Virus record (IMG/VR): IMGVR_UViG_3300048916_000152
Coordinates: 1 to 40,739 of that record
Reading direction: 5' to 3' (one strand)
Source: a virus
Length of the DNA stretch: 40,739 nt
In this document: one piece after another, positions 1 through 8,632 of the stretch
How the letters are laid out: the number at the start of each line of letters is the position of its first letter
Position numbering within the stretch: position 1 is the stretch's first letter
Program-made: the position numbers and the translations under genes
The notes under the pieces: model-generated
What the model was told of the DNA's origin: nothing
Seen by the model: the letters and a program-made list of their open reading frames with translations, nothing else
The model's database searches: none

Positions 1-308
1 GGGCTTGTTCTTGTACGCGTCGAGGTTCGCTTGCAGAACGACGATCTGTTTGCGGAGATCATCGGCCTTCATCGAATCGCCCTTGGCGTCGTGACCGCCA
101 ATGCGCGACTCAACCTGCGAAAGAGTTGCAACCTGCTGCGCGGGCTTCAACTGCGAGAAGACGTTCTTGTCCGGCACAGAGAGTCCGAACAGTGGAGCCA
201 ACTTCGCGAGACGGGCGTACTTCGTCTGCGTGTCCGTGGGCTTCGGAACGTAAATCATGCTCGGCGTGACAATCGGCCGACCTTGCAGAGAGATTCCCTG
301 CGGGTCGT
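1..308. repeat. Terminal redundancy, left copy
   Basis: These bases recur at 40432-40739. Aligned base for base there are no gaps and four substitutions: 100 (A/G), 124 (A/C), 175 (C/G) and 238 (G/C). All four fall in third codon positions of the minus-strand gene that crosses the junction and leave the amino acid unchanged. The overlap shows that the molecule is circular or terminally redundant. Confidence 0.97.
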
Positions 309-831
309 TCGCCAACGCCTGCGCCATGTAGTTCTTGGCGTTCTCGCCGGTGTTCGGAAATGCGTCGTAGTCCTGACCGAGCGTGCGGTTGAACTGGACA
401 AGCTCCATACCGTGCTTGTCGCGCTCGTTCTGCATCCTCTCGGACTCGTCGTGCATGTCCTGATCGAGCTTCGTCATTTGTGCGACGGTGGCTGCGGTCT
501 GAGCTTCTTTGAACGTCACAGCGTTATCGCGCTGCTGCATAGCCGTTCTGCGAATCTGCTGTGCCTGCTCGGGATCGATGGCTCCCCCGATTGCGCCGGG
601 GATGCCGCCCTCGAGCAGTCCGGTGAGAGCGCCTTTCAGCACGCGTTTCCACAAGCCCTCCGGTTTCACCGGGGTTCCCTGCGGAGTGTCCGGGTACTGC
701 GGAGTTGCGGGCGCAGCCGCCGGTGCCCCGGCAGCGGGGGCTGCGGAGGCATCGGGGGTAGCTGCGGGTTGGGGAGCGGAATCCGGCGAGCCCGCGTCAG
801 GCGCGGGGGTAGGCGTAGTTTCGTCAGGCAT
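1..831 (-). CDS. Internal virion / DNA-ejection protein, N-terminal part (crosses the genome junction)
   Basis: This is the 5' part of a gene that runs off the left edge and continues at 40431-39619, giving a 547-residue product in the circular molecule. The ATG at 831 follows an AGAGGAA ribosome site. The first roughly 58 residues are rich in Pro, Ala and Asp. A short hydrophobic Gly-rich stretch follows at about 65-85, then a charged helical region at about 87-150. There is no enzymatic motif. Its place after the tail genes, next to two other Ala/Gln-rich proteins, matches the internal core proteins of podoviruses (gp14-gp16 position in T7), which are ejected with the DNA. The function is inferred from position and composition, not from homology I can recognise. 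Confidence 0.75.
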   Translation of the reverse strand, partial: MPDETTPTPAPDAGSPDSAPQPAATPDASAAPAAGAPAAAPATPQYPDTPQGTPVKPEGLWKRVLKGALTGLLEGGIPGAIGGAIDPEQAQQIRRTAMQQRDNAVTFKEAQTAATVAQMTKLDQDMHDESERMQNERDKHGMELVQFNRTLGQDYDAFPNTGENAKNYMAQALANDPQGISLQGRPIVTPSMIYVPKPTDTQTKYARLAKLAPLFGLSVPDKNVFSQLKPAQQVATLSQVESRIGGHDAKGDSMKADDLRKQIVVLQANLDAYKNKP

Positions 832-886
832 GTTTTTCCTCTTGGGTTTTTGTGTTGCGGGAAGGAGTTGAAGGAGGGACTACGGT

Positions 887-1678
887 TTAGCCGAGGCCGA
901 AGAAGCCGCCGACACCGGTGCCGCCGCCAGCGCCAGCATTACCACCGCCGAGCGTTTTGCCGAGCGTGCTTCCGAGCGAGTTGGTGAACGAACTCCAGAA
1001 GCCACCCTGCGAAGCCTTGTACGCTTGCGACAGATTGGCGACTGAGTTACCCGCACCAGAAGCGCCGTTTCCTGCGCCGGTTGCTTCGGCTGCGTAGCTT
1101 TGCGGAGCGAACTGCGCGCCGGTCCCTTGCAGGACACCGAGAGCGTTCCAGTAATTCCGCTGCTTCAGGTCTTCGTTGTTCTGAGTGATTTGGTTCTGAG
1201 CGCCAGCTTTGTCCTGCGCTTCGGAGTTGTCGAGCGACGCAGTCAGTTGGTCGTCGATGCCGGACGGGATGTCACGGCCACCCATGGCGAACCGCTGAGT
1301 GTTCAGCGCCTGCTGCGCGTGCTGGTAATTGCTCGAGATCGTGTCGCTCGCGCCGGTGCGCTGGGCGGCGAGGGAGGCGTCGGAGTAACCCTGAGGGTTA
1401 TCGATCTGCGGCATCAGCTTGCCCTTGATGTAGTCAAGAATCTGTTTCTGATCCTTGTACTGAGCGTCGAAGATCGACTGGAGGTGAGCGCTGAACGCCA
1501 TCTGCTGCTGTTGGTTTTGCAGAGACAACTGCTCCGACTTTTTAGCGGTGTCGTCGCCCTTGCACTGCTCGAAGTCACCGTCGTAGCTGTCGGTGAAATC
1601 CGACTCGGCTTCGATCAGGACGTAGCGATTGAGTTCATCGCTCCATCGGGAGACTGCTTTTGTAAAGACTCGGGTCAT
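887..1678 (-). CDS. Putative internal virion protein, Gln-rich
   Basis: The product has 263 residues. It is rich in Gln, Ala, Ser and Asn, with a helical Gln-rich middle (around 50-75 and 150-175) and a Gly-rich C-terminus ending in GGFFGLG. It has no signal peptide and no catalytic motif. It starts directly behind the stop of the acetyltransferase-like gene (ATG at 1678, previous stop at 1679) and precedes the gene that crosses the genome junction. Composition, size and position fit a T7 gp14-like core protein that leaves the capsid early in ejection. That role is inferred; a minor tail protein is the alternative. Confidence 0.6.
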   Translation of the reverse strand: MTRVFTKAVSRWSDELNRYVLIEAESDFTDSYDGDFEQCKGDDTAKKSEQLSLQNQQQQMAFSAHLQSIFDAQYKDQKQILDYIKGKLMPQIDNPQGYSDASLAAQRTGASDTISSNYQHAQQALNTQRFAMGGRDIPSGIDDQLTASLDNSEAQDKAGAQNQITQNNEDLKQRNYWNALGVLQGTGAQFAPQSYAAEATGAGNGASGAGNSVANLSQAYKASQGGFWSSFTNSLGSTLGKTLGGGNAGAGGGTGVGGFFGLG

Positions 1679-2098
1679 TTATTCCTCCGGTATCTTCCTG
1701 CGAAGAACCCGTACGTTTTTCACTTCTTCAAATCCATGGTCCGCGCAGAGATCGGTAACGCTGTTGTCGCGGCAAAAGAAATAGGTTTCGCGGAAACCCA
1801 AGTCCTTCGCTAATCGGTCAGTGACTTGGCCGATTCGATACAGCGCGAGCGCTTCCTGCCGGGGAGTAATGTCCGGCGCGGATGCGATGGCGTCGTACAT
1901 CAACACCGGCTGCAAGGGGATGAACAAGAGGTTCTCGTCATCAGCCTTCGCCGTGCAGATGACGGTTCGGGGGTAGAGAAGCATGTTGGGATCGAACATG
2001 TTGAGCGGCATACCCCGCTTCATCCAGTCGATCAACTGGTCCCATGCCCGCTTGGGCAGAGAACCGACGGTGAAAACATCGGCGGTGATTTTTTTCAT
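1679..2098 (-). CDS. GNAT-like N-acetyltransferase fold protein of the virion region
   Basis: The product has 139 residues. The C-terminal half (about 85-135) has the layout of the end of a GNAT acetyltransferase: a long helix leading to GFRETYFF, then a short helix CADHGFEEV followed by a strand. The usual acetyl-CoA loop (Q/RxxGxG/A) is only weakly visible as RIGQVTDRLA. Podoviruses often carry such a protein beside the internal core genes. Whether it is active on a substrate or is a structural relic is not visible. It is tightly packed between neighbours: its stop touches the next gene, and its ATG at 2098 abuts the preceding stop at 2099. Confidence 0.5.
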   Translation of the reverse strand: MKKITADVFTVGSLPKRAWDQLIDWMKRGMPLNMFDPNMLLYPRTVICTAKADDENLLFIPLQPVLMYDAIASAPDITPRQEALALYRIGQVTDRLAKDLGFRETYFFCRDNSVTDLCADHGFEEVKNVRVLRRKIPEE

Positions 2099-2509
2099 TT
2101 AGGTGAGGGTGATTACTGCGGTTGCGCCCGGGGCCGGTAGCTGCACGGTGAAGGTGGAAGCGATGGACGTGGAAGACGCGAACGTAAGGACCGCCACGGC
2201 TTTGTTGCTTCGCGAGGAGTTGTAAATCAACGCACAGTCTGCGGCGGTGATCGACGACGAGGGCCACGTTGGGTCCGTAGTCCAATCGATGTACGCGGTG
2301 TCGCCGCTCGCTGCCACGGTGAATCCGCTGAGAGCGTTGCCGCCCGCGGTGTAGCCGGTGCCGCTGACTTCGCCGGTGGCCGTGTACGCGGTGGTCGTCT
2401 TGTCCAAAGCCGCACCCGAGTAGAGCGCGATTTTGTAGACGTCTCCCGGCTGGTGAACTCCGTTGAGAACATCCTGTTTGAAACTGTTACAGACGGCTGC
2501 GGTGCTCAT
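2099..2509 (-). CDS. Phage structural protein, beta-rich
   Basis: The product has 136 residues. It has a pattern often seen in phage virion modules: an N-terminal CNSFKQDVLNGVH stretch, then KIALYS, a threonine-rich ATGEVSGTGYTAGG segment and alternating hydrophobic/small residues predicting beta strands to the end. No catalytic residues or signal peptide are present. Genes with this pattern usually sit near tail genes and are annotated as hypothetical structural or tail proteins. I therefore call it a virion component without assigning a position. Confidence 0.6.
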   Translation of the reverse strand: MSTAAVCNSFKQDVLNGVHQPGDVYKIALYSGAALDKTTTAYTATGEVSGTGYTAGGNALSGFTVAASGDTAYIDWTTDPTWPSSSITAADCALIYNSSRSNKAVAVLTFASSTSIASTFTVQLPAPGATAVITLT

Positions 2510-2519
2510 TCAATTTCCT

Positions 2520-2930
2520 TTAGTGGTAGGTGGGACGGAACGGGGGGAAGCCTGACCTCTGATGCATCGTGGTCGCCGTGTCGCGCGTGGTGGCCGCGGC
2601 GTCCAGAGAAAGCACTGTCAGGTGGTCGGATTCATCCACTGTCGGAATTTCAGAATCGATAGTGGAGGGTGCCAACGCGTTCGCCGTACTTACCGCGGCG
2701 AAACTGTCCGAGACGGGAGTCGTCGAATCTTGCAGGGCGGGAAGAACGGTGCAACCGAGAGCGATCAGCCGGTCCACAACGTCGTCCGCTTTGTTCGAAT
2801 CGTGCGGAATGGCAACACAGAAGTGAGGGTCAGTTTCCTGCTCTCTCCAGTGATGCCATCCACACAGCCTTCGCAAAGATTCGTCGGGCAGAAGAACTGA
2901 AGCGTCGTCGATGGTGAAGTAGATTTTCAT
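2520..2930 (-). CDS. Hypothetical protein downstream of the Hint-domain tail protein
   Basis: The product has 136 residues and is not recognised. The first 65 residues are compact (KIYFTIDDASVLL, then a His/Trp-rich GWHHWREQE and a DDVVDRLIALGC helix). The rest is low-complexity Ser/Thr/Ala. The ATG at 2930 overlaps the stop of the tail gene at 2927 (ATGA overlap), so the two are translationally coupled. It may be a tail accessory or a chaperone for the preceding protein, but nothing in the sequence proves this. Confidence 0.55.
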   Translation of the reverse strand: MKIYFTIDDASVLLPDESLRRLCGWHHWREQETDPHFCVAIPHDSNKADDVVDRLIALGCTVLPALQDSTTPVSDSFAAVSTANALAPSTIDSEIPTVDESDHLTVLSLDAAATTRDTATTMHQRSGFPPFRPTYH

Positions 2931-4573
2931 TTGACCTTCAGGTTGTGAGCTACATCACCGTTGAACAGGATGTAGTGGTGGTCGTCGGGATCGTCGGAGA
3001 GAACGTGCAGTGTGTACACAGTCCCTTTGAACAACACCCGATATCTTTTGCCGTATTTCTGTTCGGCTGATACCCAGTCACTTCCCTGCTCCATCATGTG
3101 GTCGGGGGTGACCAGTCGCCGCTTGTCCTGACCGATCGGCAGCATGAAGCCGACGTAGTCTTTGTGAACAACGAGCACGGCGCGGTGAGTGCCGGTCTTG
3201 TTCACAATCTCGAACGGTCTGTCGTGCGGAAGCGAAGCGAACGGCACGAACCCGCGAGGCGTCTTTATCTCGACGTCGCCGGTGAAGCAGTTCGAACCGC
3301 CTCCACCACCTGCGCCCCCGCCGGACCCGGATGCCGGGGTAGCCGCGGTAGCGTCAGGCCGAATACAGACGTTTCCGTCTGCGTTCGCAATCTGGACCAA
3401 GTTCTGAATCGTCTCGGCTGCGGTGCCGCTCGAGACCGAACTCTTCACAACCGTGACGGAGCCCGTGGCGAGGGTGACGTAGAAGTAAAAGTGATACGTC
3501 GTGCTCGCGGTCAGGCCGGTGATTGCGGGAGCACTACCGGCTGAGATGACGTAGACCGTTCCATCAGGGGCGAAGATTGTGAACGAAGTCCACGACCAAG
3601 TGATGCTCGTGGGAGTGGATGCGAAGCTGAACGTGTCGCTCGCGATTGTCGCGATAGATCCCTGTCCGACAAGCGGAGAGGAGCGCCACGAGTAACCCTT
3701 GTCGAGCGACGTGAGCATGCCGCCCCCGGGCGCGATAACCACGTTCGCGGTTGCGCCGAGTTCGGTGCCAATCAGGACTGCACCGCTGGGCTTGTACGTC
3801 GTGTCCTGTGCGGACATGCACCATACGTTGTTGCAGTAGACGTTCATGCGTCCGCTGAGGAAATACTCAACGCGCATGCGGTACCAACCCTTTGGAAGAG
3901 CAGCCGCGTTATTCGCGACCTTCGGAGTGTCGAGGAACGCGCTCCATGCGCCAGCGTCAGCGCGCAGGATGCTCGCGCGGGGCTGGCCGGAACGCCCGTC
4001 GAAACGGAAGATGTATCCAGCAGGCTGCGTGATAGCGAGTGGATTGTTTACCGCGAAAAGTGCGGAAACGCCGGAAGGAGTCGCGGGGCCGGTGACACCC
4101 GGGTTAATCCAGATGTCGAAGATGTGGCAAGTGACGCTGATTAAGACGCCACTGGAATTGGGAACGGTACAGGTGGCTTTTACCTGTATCTGCGAGAGCG
4201 TCTGACCGGCAACACTGATCGAGGCAGTGTGGGCCAAACCGTCTTCTAGCGCGTTGCCGTTCAGGATAGGTCCGACAAGGCTGCTGAACGTGCTGCCGCC
4301 GTTGGTACTGTAGAACAACTGAAAGCTAACGCCGTCGCCGGGGTTGTCGTTGATCGTTACCGAATATTTGACGTTGAGCGTGTCTAAAGCACCCGCGCCA
4401 CTGAACGTGGTCCACGTCGTCGAGTTGGTGATAGTCCCAGCTATAGTGCGACTGAGGGTATCGTCGGCGCTCGTGGTCGCATCGCCAGCGGTGGTCGTAT
4501 CGTAGGCGTTAGCCTGATTGGTCCACCCTGCCGTGCCGGTAGTCGAAGATGCAGTTGGTTTGAAAACGCTCAT
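2927..4573 (-). CDS. Tail protein with C-terminal Hint (hedgehog/intein) self-processing domain
   Basis: The product has 548 residues. Residues 1-405 are Ser/Thr/Gly-rich beta structure, as in tail fibre or receptor-binding proteins. A glycine linker follows at about 416-427, and residues 429-548 form a Hint domain. The Hint domain shows the N-terminal nucleophile Cys429 in CFTGDVEIKTPRGFVPF, the TxxH block as TPDH (489-492), and a C-terminal block HHYILFNGDVAHN in which His543-Asn544 match the intein splice motif. Only LKVK follows. In Hint families the first Cys performs an N-S acyl shift that cuts or ligates the chain. With no Cys/Ser/Thr after the Asn, cleavage or attachment to a nucleophile is more likely than splicing. 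It overlaps the neighbours on both sides by 4 bp. The tail role is inferred from context. Confidence 0.78.
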   Translation of the reverse strand: MSVFKPTASSTTGTAGWTNQANAYDTTTAGDATTSADDTLSRTIAGTITNSTTWTTFSGAGALDTLNVKYSVTINDNPGDGVSFQLFYSTNGGSTFSSLVGPILNGNALEDGLAHTASISVAGQTLSQIQVKATCTVPNSSGVLISVTCHIFDIWINPGVTGPATPSGVSALFAVNNPLAITQPAGYIFRFDGRSGQPRASILRADAGAWSAFLDTPKVANNAAALPKGWYRMRVEYFLSGRMNVYCNNVWCMSAQDTTYKPSGAVLIGTELGATANVVIAPGGGMLTSLDKGYSWRSSPLVGQGSIATIASDTFSFASTPTSITWSWTSFTIFAPDGTVYVISAGSAPAITGLTASTTYHFYFYVTLATGSVTVVKSSVSSGTAAETIQNLVQIANADGNVCIRPDATAATPASGSGGGAGGGGGSNCFTGDVEIKTPRGFVPFASLPHDRPFEIVNKTGTHRAVLVVHKDYVGFMLPIGQDKRRLVTPDHMMEQGSDWVSAEQKYGKRYRVLFKGTVYTLHVLSDDPDDHHYILFNGDVAHNLKVK

Positions 4574-5592
4574 GCTCTTAGAAGAACCTCGAGCAGCGAG
4601 TTACCGCTGCCATCGCAGAAAACGTCAAATTCCAATCCGGTCACCGGAACTGCGATGGTGTTCGGGGAGGCGGTCCAGTCGGTGGACACGCTTGGGTTGG
4701 GGAGATTGGTGGAGAGAGTCGTGAGGCCGCTGACGACAAGCTGTGCTGTCGCAGCGTGACCGGCAACCGCGCCAGATTGTGCAGCGACTTTCGTCGATTC
4801 CAATCCGGAGGTGTTGACCGCCGTCACCCAATAGAAGTACGACTCGCCGAACTGCGCGTCGTCAGATACGACGATTGCGCCGACGTTCGTCGGGTCGTTC
4901 TTGTACGTCACGAGCAGTGTCGCGGTAGCGGAGTTGTTCGCGGTGTTCCGGTAGACGCGATAAGAATCGATCACGTCCGCGGTTAGTCCGGCCAGCTGGT
5001 TGAACTGGAACTGATAGCCGGTGGGCGTGGGGATGAGCGACTGAGCGATGGTGGGCCCGGGCGGTGCCGAGATCACTCCATCGAGCAGTACGGTGCAGGT
5101 CGGAGACTTCACGAAATCCGCGGGAACGCCGGAAGTGCCGACGGCCTGACCGGTGATCGTGACGGTCTCGCCGGTGGTCTCGAGCAGGAAGTTAATCGGA
5201 GACTGCGTTCCCTCGGCGACTATGACCGGCGTGACGGTTCCCTTGTATCCGGTCAGCCACACGCGCATGCCGCCGAAGTTCGAGTCGGACGTGTCGCGGG
5301 TGAACGTCACCGAAACCAACGAAACCGTCTTTGCCTGAACCTTTGTGGGAGATTCAACAGCACTGACAGACAGGAGTTGGGCCGGAGTACCTGAAGGAGT
5401 CGGCGTACTCGCACCATCTTTGGTCGTGGTGGTAGTTACCGACTTCGACACAGCCTGTTGGACTTGGTTCTTCTTGTGAACTTCCTCGAGGTCCAGCAGT
5501 TTGCGTCGAGGGAAGACGTGATCGGGAACGGTGAGCTTCTTCCCGATCACGGGGTCCACTGGGTTGTGAAGTGGTACGTTGTCTTCAGGCAT
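4570..5592 (-). CDS. Tail protein with fibronectin type III-like domain
   Basis: The product has 340 residues. The N-terminal 55 residues are charged (HVFPRRKLLDLEEVHKK) and may anchor the protein to the tail. Residues of about 75-165 and 165-275 look like beta-sandwich domains; the second has the fibronectin III signature of regularly spaced Tyr/Trp (YRVYRN, YFYWVTAVNTSGLES). The last part is a short beta domain. Fibronectin-like domains are common in exposed phage tail proteins and bind carbohydrates weakly. It lies between the nozzle and the Hint-domain tail protein, overlapping the latter by 4 bp, and probably belongs to the tail tip or fibre. Confidence 0.65.
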   Translation of the reverse strand: MPEDNVPLHNPVDPVIGKKLTVPDHVFPRRKLLDLEEVHKKNQVQQAVSKSVTTTTTKDGASTPTPSGTPAQLLSVSAVESPTKVQAKTVSLVSVTFTRDTSDSNFGGMRVWLTGYKGTVTPVIVAEGTQSPINFLLETTGETVTITGQAVGTSGVPADFVKSPTCTVLLDGVISAPPGPTIAQSLIPTPTGYQFQFNQLAGLTADVIDSYRVYRNTANNSATATLLVTYKNDPTNVGAIVVSDDAQFGESYFYWVTAVNTSGLESTKVAAQSGAVAGHAATAQLVVSGLTTLSTNLPNPSVSTDWTASPNTIAVPVTGLEFDVFCDGSGNSLLEVLLRA

Positions 5593-7431
5593 TTACGTTC
5601 CTATTGCGAGTCCCAACACTTCGTTCGCCGCGGCTTCCTGCGCGAAAGTGAATTTCATTTGCAGAAATCGCATTTGCGAGGGGATGGGCGTGGCTGCTGC
5701 TTTCAGGTAGTGACGCTTGGTAGTGATCGTCGTGGAGGAAGGGAGCATCGGAGGCTCGTTCACCGGATTGGGCAGCGTGATGAACGACCCGCTCACTTCG
5801 TTTGCGAGGATTGCGAGGGTTGGATAGGTTCCAACCGGCATCACCTCGAGCATGAGAGAGCTAATCGAAGCATTCTGGCCCGGAGGCGCGAGGATGATCG
5901 TGCCAACCGTTGCGAACCCGCTGTACGTTGAGCCATCGTCCGCGAACGTCGAGCCGGTGTCGCGCGCGAGGATGAATCCGTTCTGCGCTGCGCGCCCCGT
6001 CATCAGCCGGAAGTCCGAGGAAGCAACTTCGATTGATGCGATAGCTTTCACGCCGCCAACGACGGTTGCTTTCGGGCACCAGACGTTTGCTACGAGTGAG
6101 AAGCGGAAGACCGTGGTCGAGCCGTTGCTGATGAAGAGTCCCTCATCAACGCCGGAGCGGTGCAGGGCCATGTACGAGACCGTGGGGTCGAACAGTGCGA
6201 GCTGGTCCCGAATCGGGTATCCAACTTCGTTCAGGGAATCGGAGAACGAGAAAAGCTGCTTGCGCTGAGTGAAGATGAAGACCAAGTCTCCGTCCTGCAC
6301 AACGCAGTTCTGATTGGCGACGCCGAAGTTCGACTGGTACTTCACGACATAGAAGTTCCCGATGTCGGTGCCGAGCACGAAGAACCAATCGTCCGTGGTC
6401 CACACAGCAAGACCGTTCGTGGTCGAAACCATCGCGGTGATTTTGCCGGGGAGCTTGAATACGTTCGCGGGCGGGAAAGCTTCTTCCGGCACGCCGTTCG
6501 TAATCTGCGGACCGCCGCCGAAGTACAACTTGTTTCCGACAGCAACCCACATGCGCCCCATGTGGAAGGTGACGAGGGATGCCCCGGCGGGCGGGGGATC
6601 ATTGACGTGCGAGGTAGGAGCGAGGATGAAATCGTTCAGGTTCGCGTCCGTCGTCGAATCGGTGAAGCTCCACGAGCCACCGGCAGAGTTGTTCGCGATG
6701 TCCGTGACGAAGTTGTAGAGCGCGCCACCATCCTTGATTCGATAGATGGAGACCTTGTCCACCCGAGTGTCGGTGGAATAGCTGCCACCGATGGTGAAGT
6801 TCTTTAGCGTCTGCGGGCCGGTGAATGCCGACACAGGACTGGCGGTGGAGACGTGACCATTCGAACTGTCCTTGTAGACGTACACCCAACGGTATCCCGC
6901 TGTAGGCGAGAGCGTGCCGGTGACGAAGCCCACGGTGGGAGCAGTGATCGGAGAAGCGATTCCCCAACCCGTGACGGTTGTTCCGTCCCACTTCTTCAGG
7001 TTGGTGCCGTCGCACATGTAGAGCGTGTCACCGACCTTCTGGAAAGAAGTTTGTGCGGTGGTGCCCTTGGTGAACAGCGAAACGATTGCGCTCGCGGTGA
7101 ACGACGCGACGCGGAGGTCGGTGTCGATCAGGTTCTTGATGACTCCGTTCGTGTTCTTGAAAGATGCGAACGTGAGAGGAGTCTCTGCGCCCAACTGAGT
7201 CGAGCAGAAACGCGGGAATCCCGCGCGACGCTTCACAGTGGAGGTCGGAGAGATTTCAACATTCTGTCCGTCGAGCAGGGCGTCATGCCTTGCTAGGACT
7301 TGCAGGCCGAGCGAGGACACCGGGACGAACAGGGGCGACCGGTTCGTGATGAGACCGGTCCACCAGCGGTTGACGTAGATTCCGTCGCCGCTCTCGGCAA
7401 TCTGCTTCTTAATGTTTAATTGCGGAGGCAT
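5593..7431 (-). CDS. Tail nozzle / tail tubular protein B-like
   Basis: The product has 612 residues. It contains repeated blade-like segments such as VGDTLYMCDGTNLKKWDG, GRMWVAVGNKLYFGG, GLAVWTTDDWFFVLG and GDLVFIFTQRKQLFSF, the pattern of a beta-propeller. A jelly-roll-like C-terminal part follows. This architecture, placed just after the connector gene in the late operon, matches podoviral tail nozzle or stabilisation proteins (T7 gp12, P22 gp10 types), which extend the portal channel and hold the DNA. The N-terminus overlaps the small membrane gene at 7409-7630. Confidence in the tail role is good; the exact family is inferred. Confidence 0.72.
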   Translation of the reverse strand: MPPQLNIKKQIAESGDGIYVNRWWTGLITNRSPLFVPVSSLGLQVLARHDALLDGQNVEISPTSTVKRRAGFPRFCSTQLGAETPLTFASFKNTNGVIKNLIDTDLRVASFTASAIVSLFTKGTTAQTSFQKVGDTLYMCDGTNLKKWDGTTVTGWGIASPITAPTVGFVTGTLSPTAGYRWVYVYKDSSNGHVSTASPVSAFTGPQTLKNFTIGGSYSTDTRVDKVSIYRIKDGGALYNFVTDIANNSAGGSWSFTDSTTDANLNDFILAPTSHVNDPPPAGASLVTFHMGRMWVAVGNKLYFGGGPQITNGVPEEAFPPANVFKLPGKITAMVSTTNGLAVWTTDDWFFVLGTDIGNFYVVKYQSNFGVANQNCVVQDGDLVFIFTQRKQLFSFSDSLNEVGYPIRDQLALFDPTVSYMALHRSGVDEGLFISNGSTTVFRFSLVANVWCPKATVVGGVKAIASIEVASSDFRLMTGRAAQNGFILARDTGSTFADDGSTYSGFATVGTIILAPPGQNASISSLMLEVMPVGTYPTLAILANEVSGSFITLPNPVNEPPMLPSSTTITTKRHYLKAAATPIPSQMRFLQMKFTFAQEAAANEVLGLAIGT

Positions 7432-7630
7432 TCAGTCCCTTTGCGCCTTCGATAAACGAAATGCGCGTTTCGTGGTTGTCCACTTTCTTGTCGAGATTCA
7501 TCAGCCAGCTTTTGTGGCCGCTGACTTCATTCGTCAGCTTGCCGTAGACGAAGACAGCGATCAGAAGCTGGATGATGACCGTTACGAGCAGGGCGAGGAG
7601 AGCGATCAGGGTTGCCGGTTGAAAGTTCAT
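7409..7630 (-). CDS. Small membrane protein with coiled coil
   Basis: The product has 73 residues. One transmembrane segment spans about residues 6-29 (ATLIALLALLVTVIIQLLIA). A heptad-rich cytoplasmic or periplasmic tail follows (LMNLDKKVDNHETRISFIEG). The layout resembles spanin-like or holin-accessory proteins, but it sits between head-tail connector and nozzle genes rather than in the lysis cluster. Its start abuts the stop of the connector gene and its end overlaps the nozzle gene by 23 bp. The function is unknown; membrane attachment during ejection or lysis control are both possible. Confidence 0.6.
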   Translation of the reverse strand: MNFQPATLIALLALLVTVIIQLLIAVFVYGKLTNEVSGHKSWLMNLDKKVDNHETRISFIEGAKGLNASAIKH

Positions 7631-8632
7631 TTACCAGTTCCATCCCATCAGGGGAATTTCTGGAGCGATGAACTCGTTCGACGTCTCTGCGTCATCGCGT
7701 CCTAGCGCTTTGCTGATTGCAAGCTGCGCTTTTTCGTACTCTTTCTCGCCGCGCGCGCTTCCCACATATCGGAACGCTGAGGCGAGGAACATCTGCCGGA
7801 CGACGAATGCGTACTCGTCGGGGACCGGAGCCCAAGTTGCTCCCGCGATGGCCGTGAGGACCGGCGCTTTCTTCTGGTAAACGACTGACACGCCGAACGC
7901 GGCCGCGGAGGGCACCGTGTTGAAGCGGACAGACAGGATTCCAGCAGTGCCGGACTCGGTGATTGAAATCTGCTCCGGCGTTGCGACCTGACTTGACGGT
8001 TGCAGAGTGCGCGTAGCCTCGAGATGCCGGACCTGACGCGGGGAGGACGTGGAGAGTTCATCGACGAACGTCGCGTACTCAGCCCACCCGAAATCGGTGA
8101 TGCCAGGAGCGCCGGAATTGGCGAGACCGCTCGATGCGTGCGTGAAGGTGAACGTCTTCGCGTCGATTACCGCGAGAACCGTCCAACCGTTGGACCACTG
8201 CGAAGAGGTCGGAGTAATCGTCTCGACGGAGTTGTACGCAGCAACCGTGTTGCCGGTCATGAAGAAAGGATCTCCGGCAGTCAGGTTGTGCGGGTCCAGC
8301 GTCTTCACCGTGACCGTGAAACCGGACTCGGTGATTCCGTTGTTGGACACGAGGTCGATGCCGACGCCGCCGATCACGCTCGCACCTTTCAGTGTGAACA
8401 CGGCGGCACCGGCGAACTTGTAGTCCTGCCGGTTCTGGCTCGTGAGGAGCAGAGGCATCGTCGCGCGGTTGAACTTCCACGCGAACGGGGGAGACATAAT
8501 TTCCCCCAACACGTCATTCGCCAACGACAGCGCAGGTTCATCGGTGAACCCCGCGACGTTGGCGAGTGGCATCAGTTCGGTGTGCGCCGAACTGAAGTTG
8601 ATTACGGATTGGACGGTGATTGTGGAGGACAT
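7631..8632 (-). CDS. Head-tail connector (tail tubular A-like) with inserted beta domain
   Basis: The product has 333 residues. The N-terminal part (VNDVLGEIMSPPFAWKFNR-like layout, about residues 35-60) and the C-terminal part (PDEYAFVVRQMFLASAFRY... GEKEYEKAQLAISKAL, about 265-310) resemble the helical bundle of podoviral adaptor proteins (T7 gp11, P22 gp4 types). A beta-rich segment rich in Thr/Ser/Gly (about 65-240) separates them. The protein would form the ring between portal and nozzle. The position between capsid and nozzle genes supports this. The assignment rests on layout and context. Confidence 0.6.
   Translation of the reverse strand: MSSTITVQSVINFSSAHTELMPLANVAGFTDEPALSLANDVLGEIMSPPFAWKFNRATMPLLLTSQNRQDYKFAGAAVFTLKGASVIGGVGIDLVSNNGITESGFTVTVKTLDPHNLTAGDPFFMTGNTVAAYNSVETITPTSSQWSNGWTVLAVIDAKTFTFTHASSGLANSGAPGITDFGWAEYATFVDELSTSSPRQVRHLEATRTLQPSSQVATPEQISITESGTAGILSVRFNTVPSAAAFGVSVVYQKKAPVLTAIAGATWAPVPDEYAFVVRQMFLASAFRYVGSARGEKEYEKAQLAISKALGRDDAETSNEFIAPEIPLMGWNW

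Noticed and set aside
31-987. Long plus-strand open frame of 318 codons at the left end
   Set aside because: It is antisense to the junction-crossing virion gene, Arg/Leu/Cys-rich in a way typical of shadow frames, and has no ribosome site.
6420-6431. GGTCGAAACC resembling the 5' end of the hammerheads
   Set aside because: It lies inside the nozzle gene and no paired hairpins or CTGANGA follow; a chance match.
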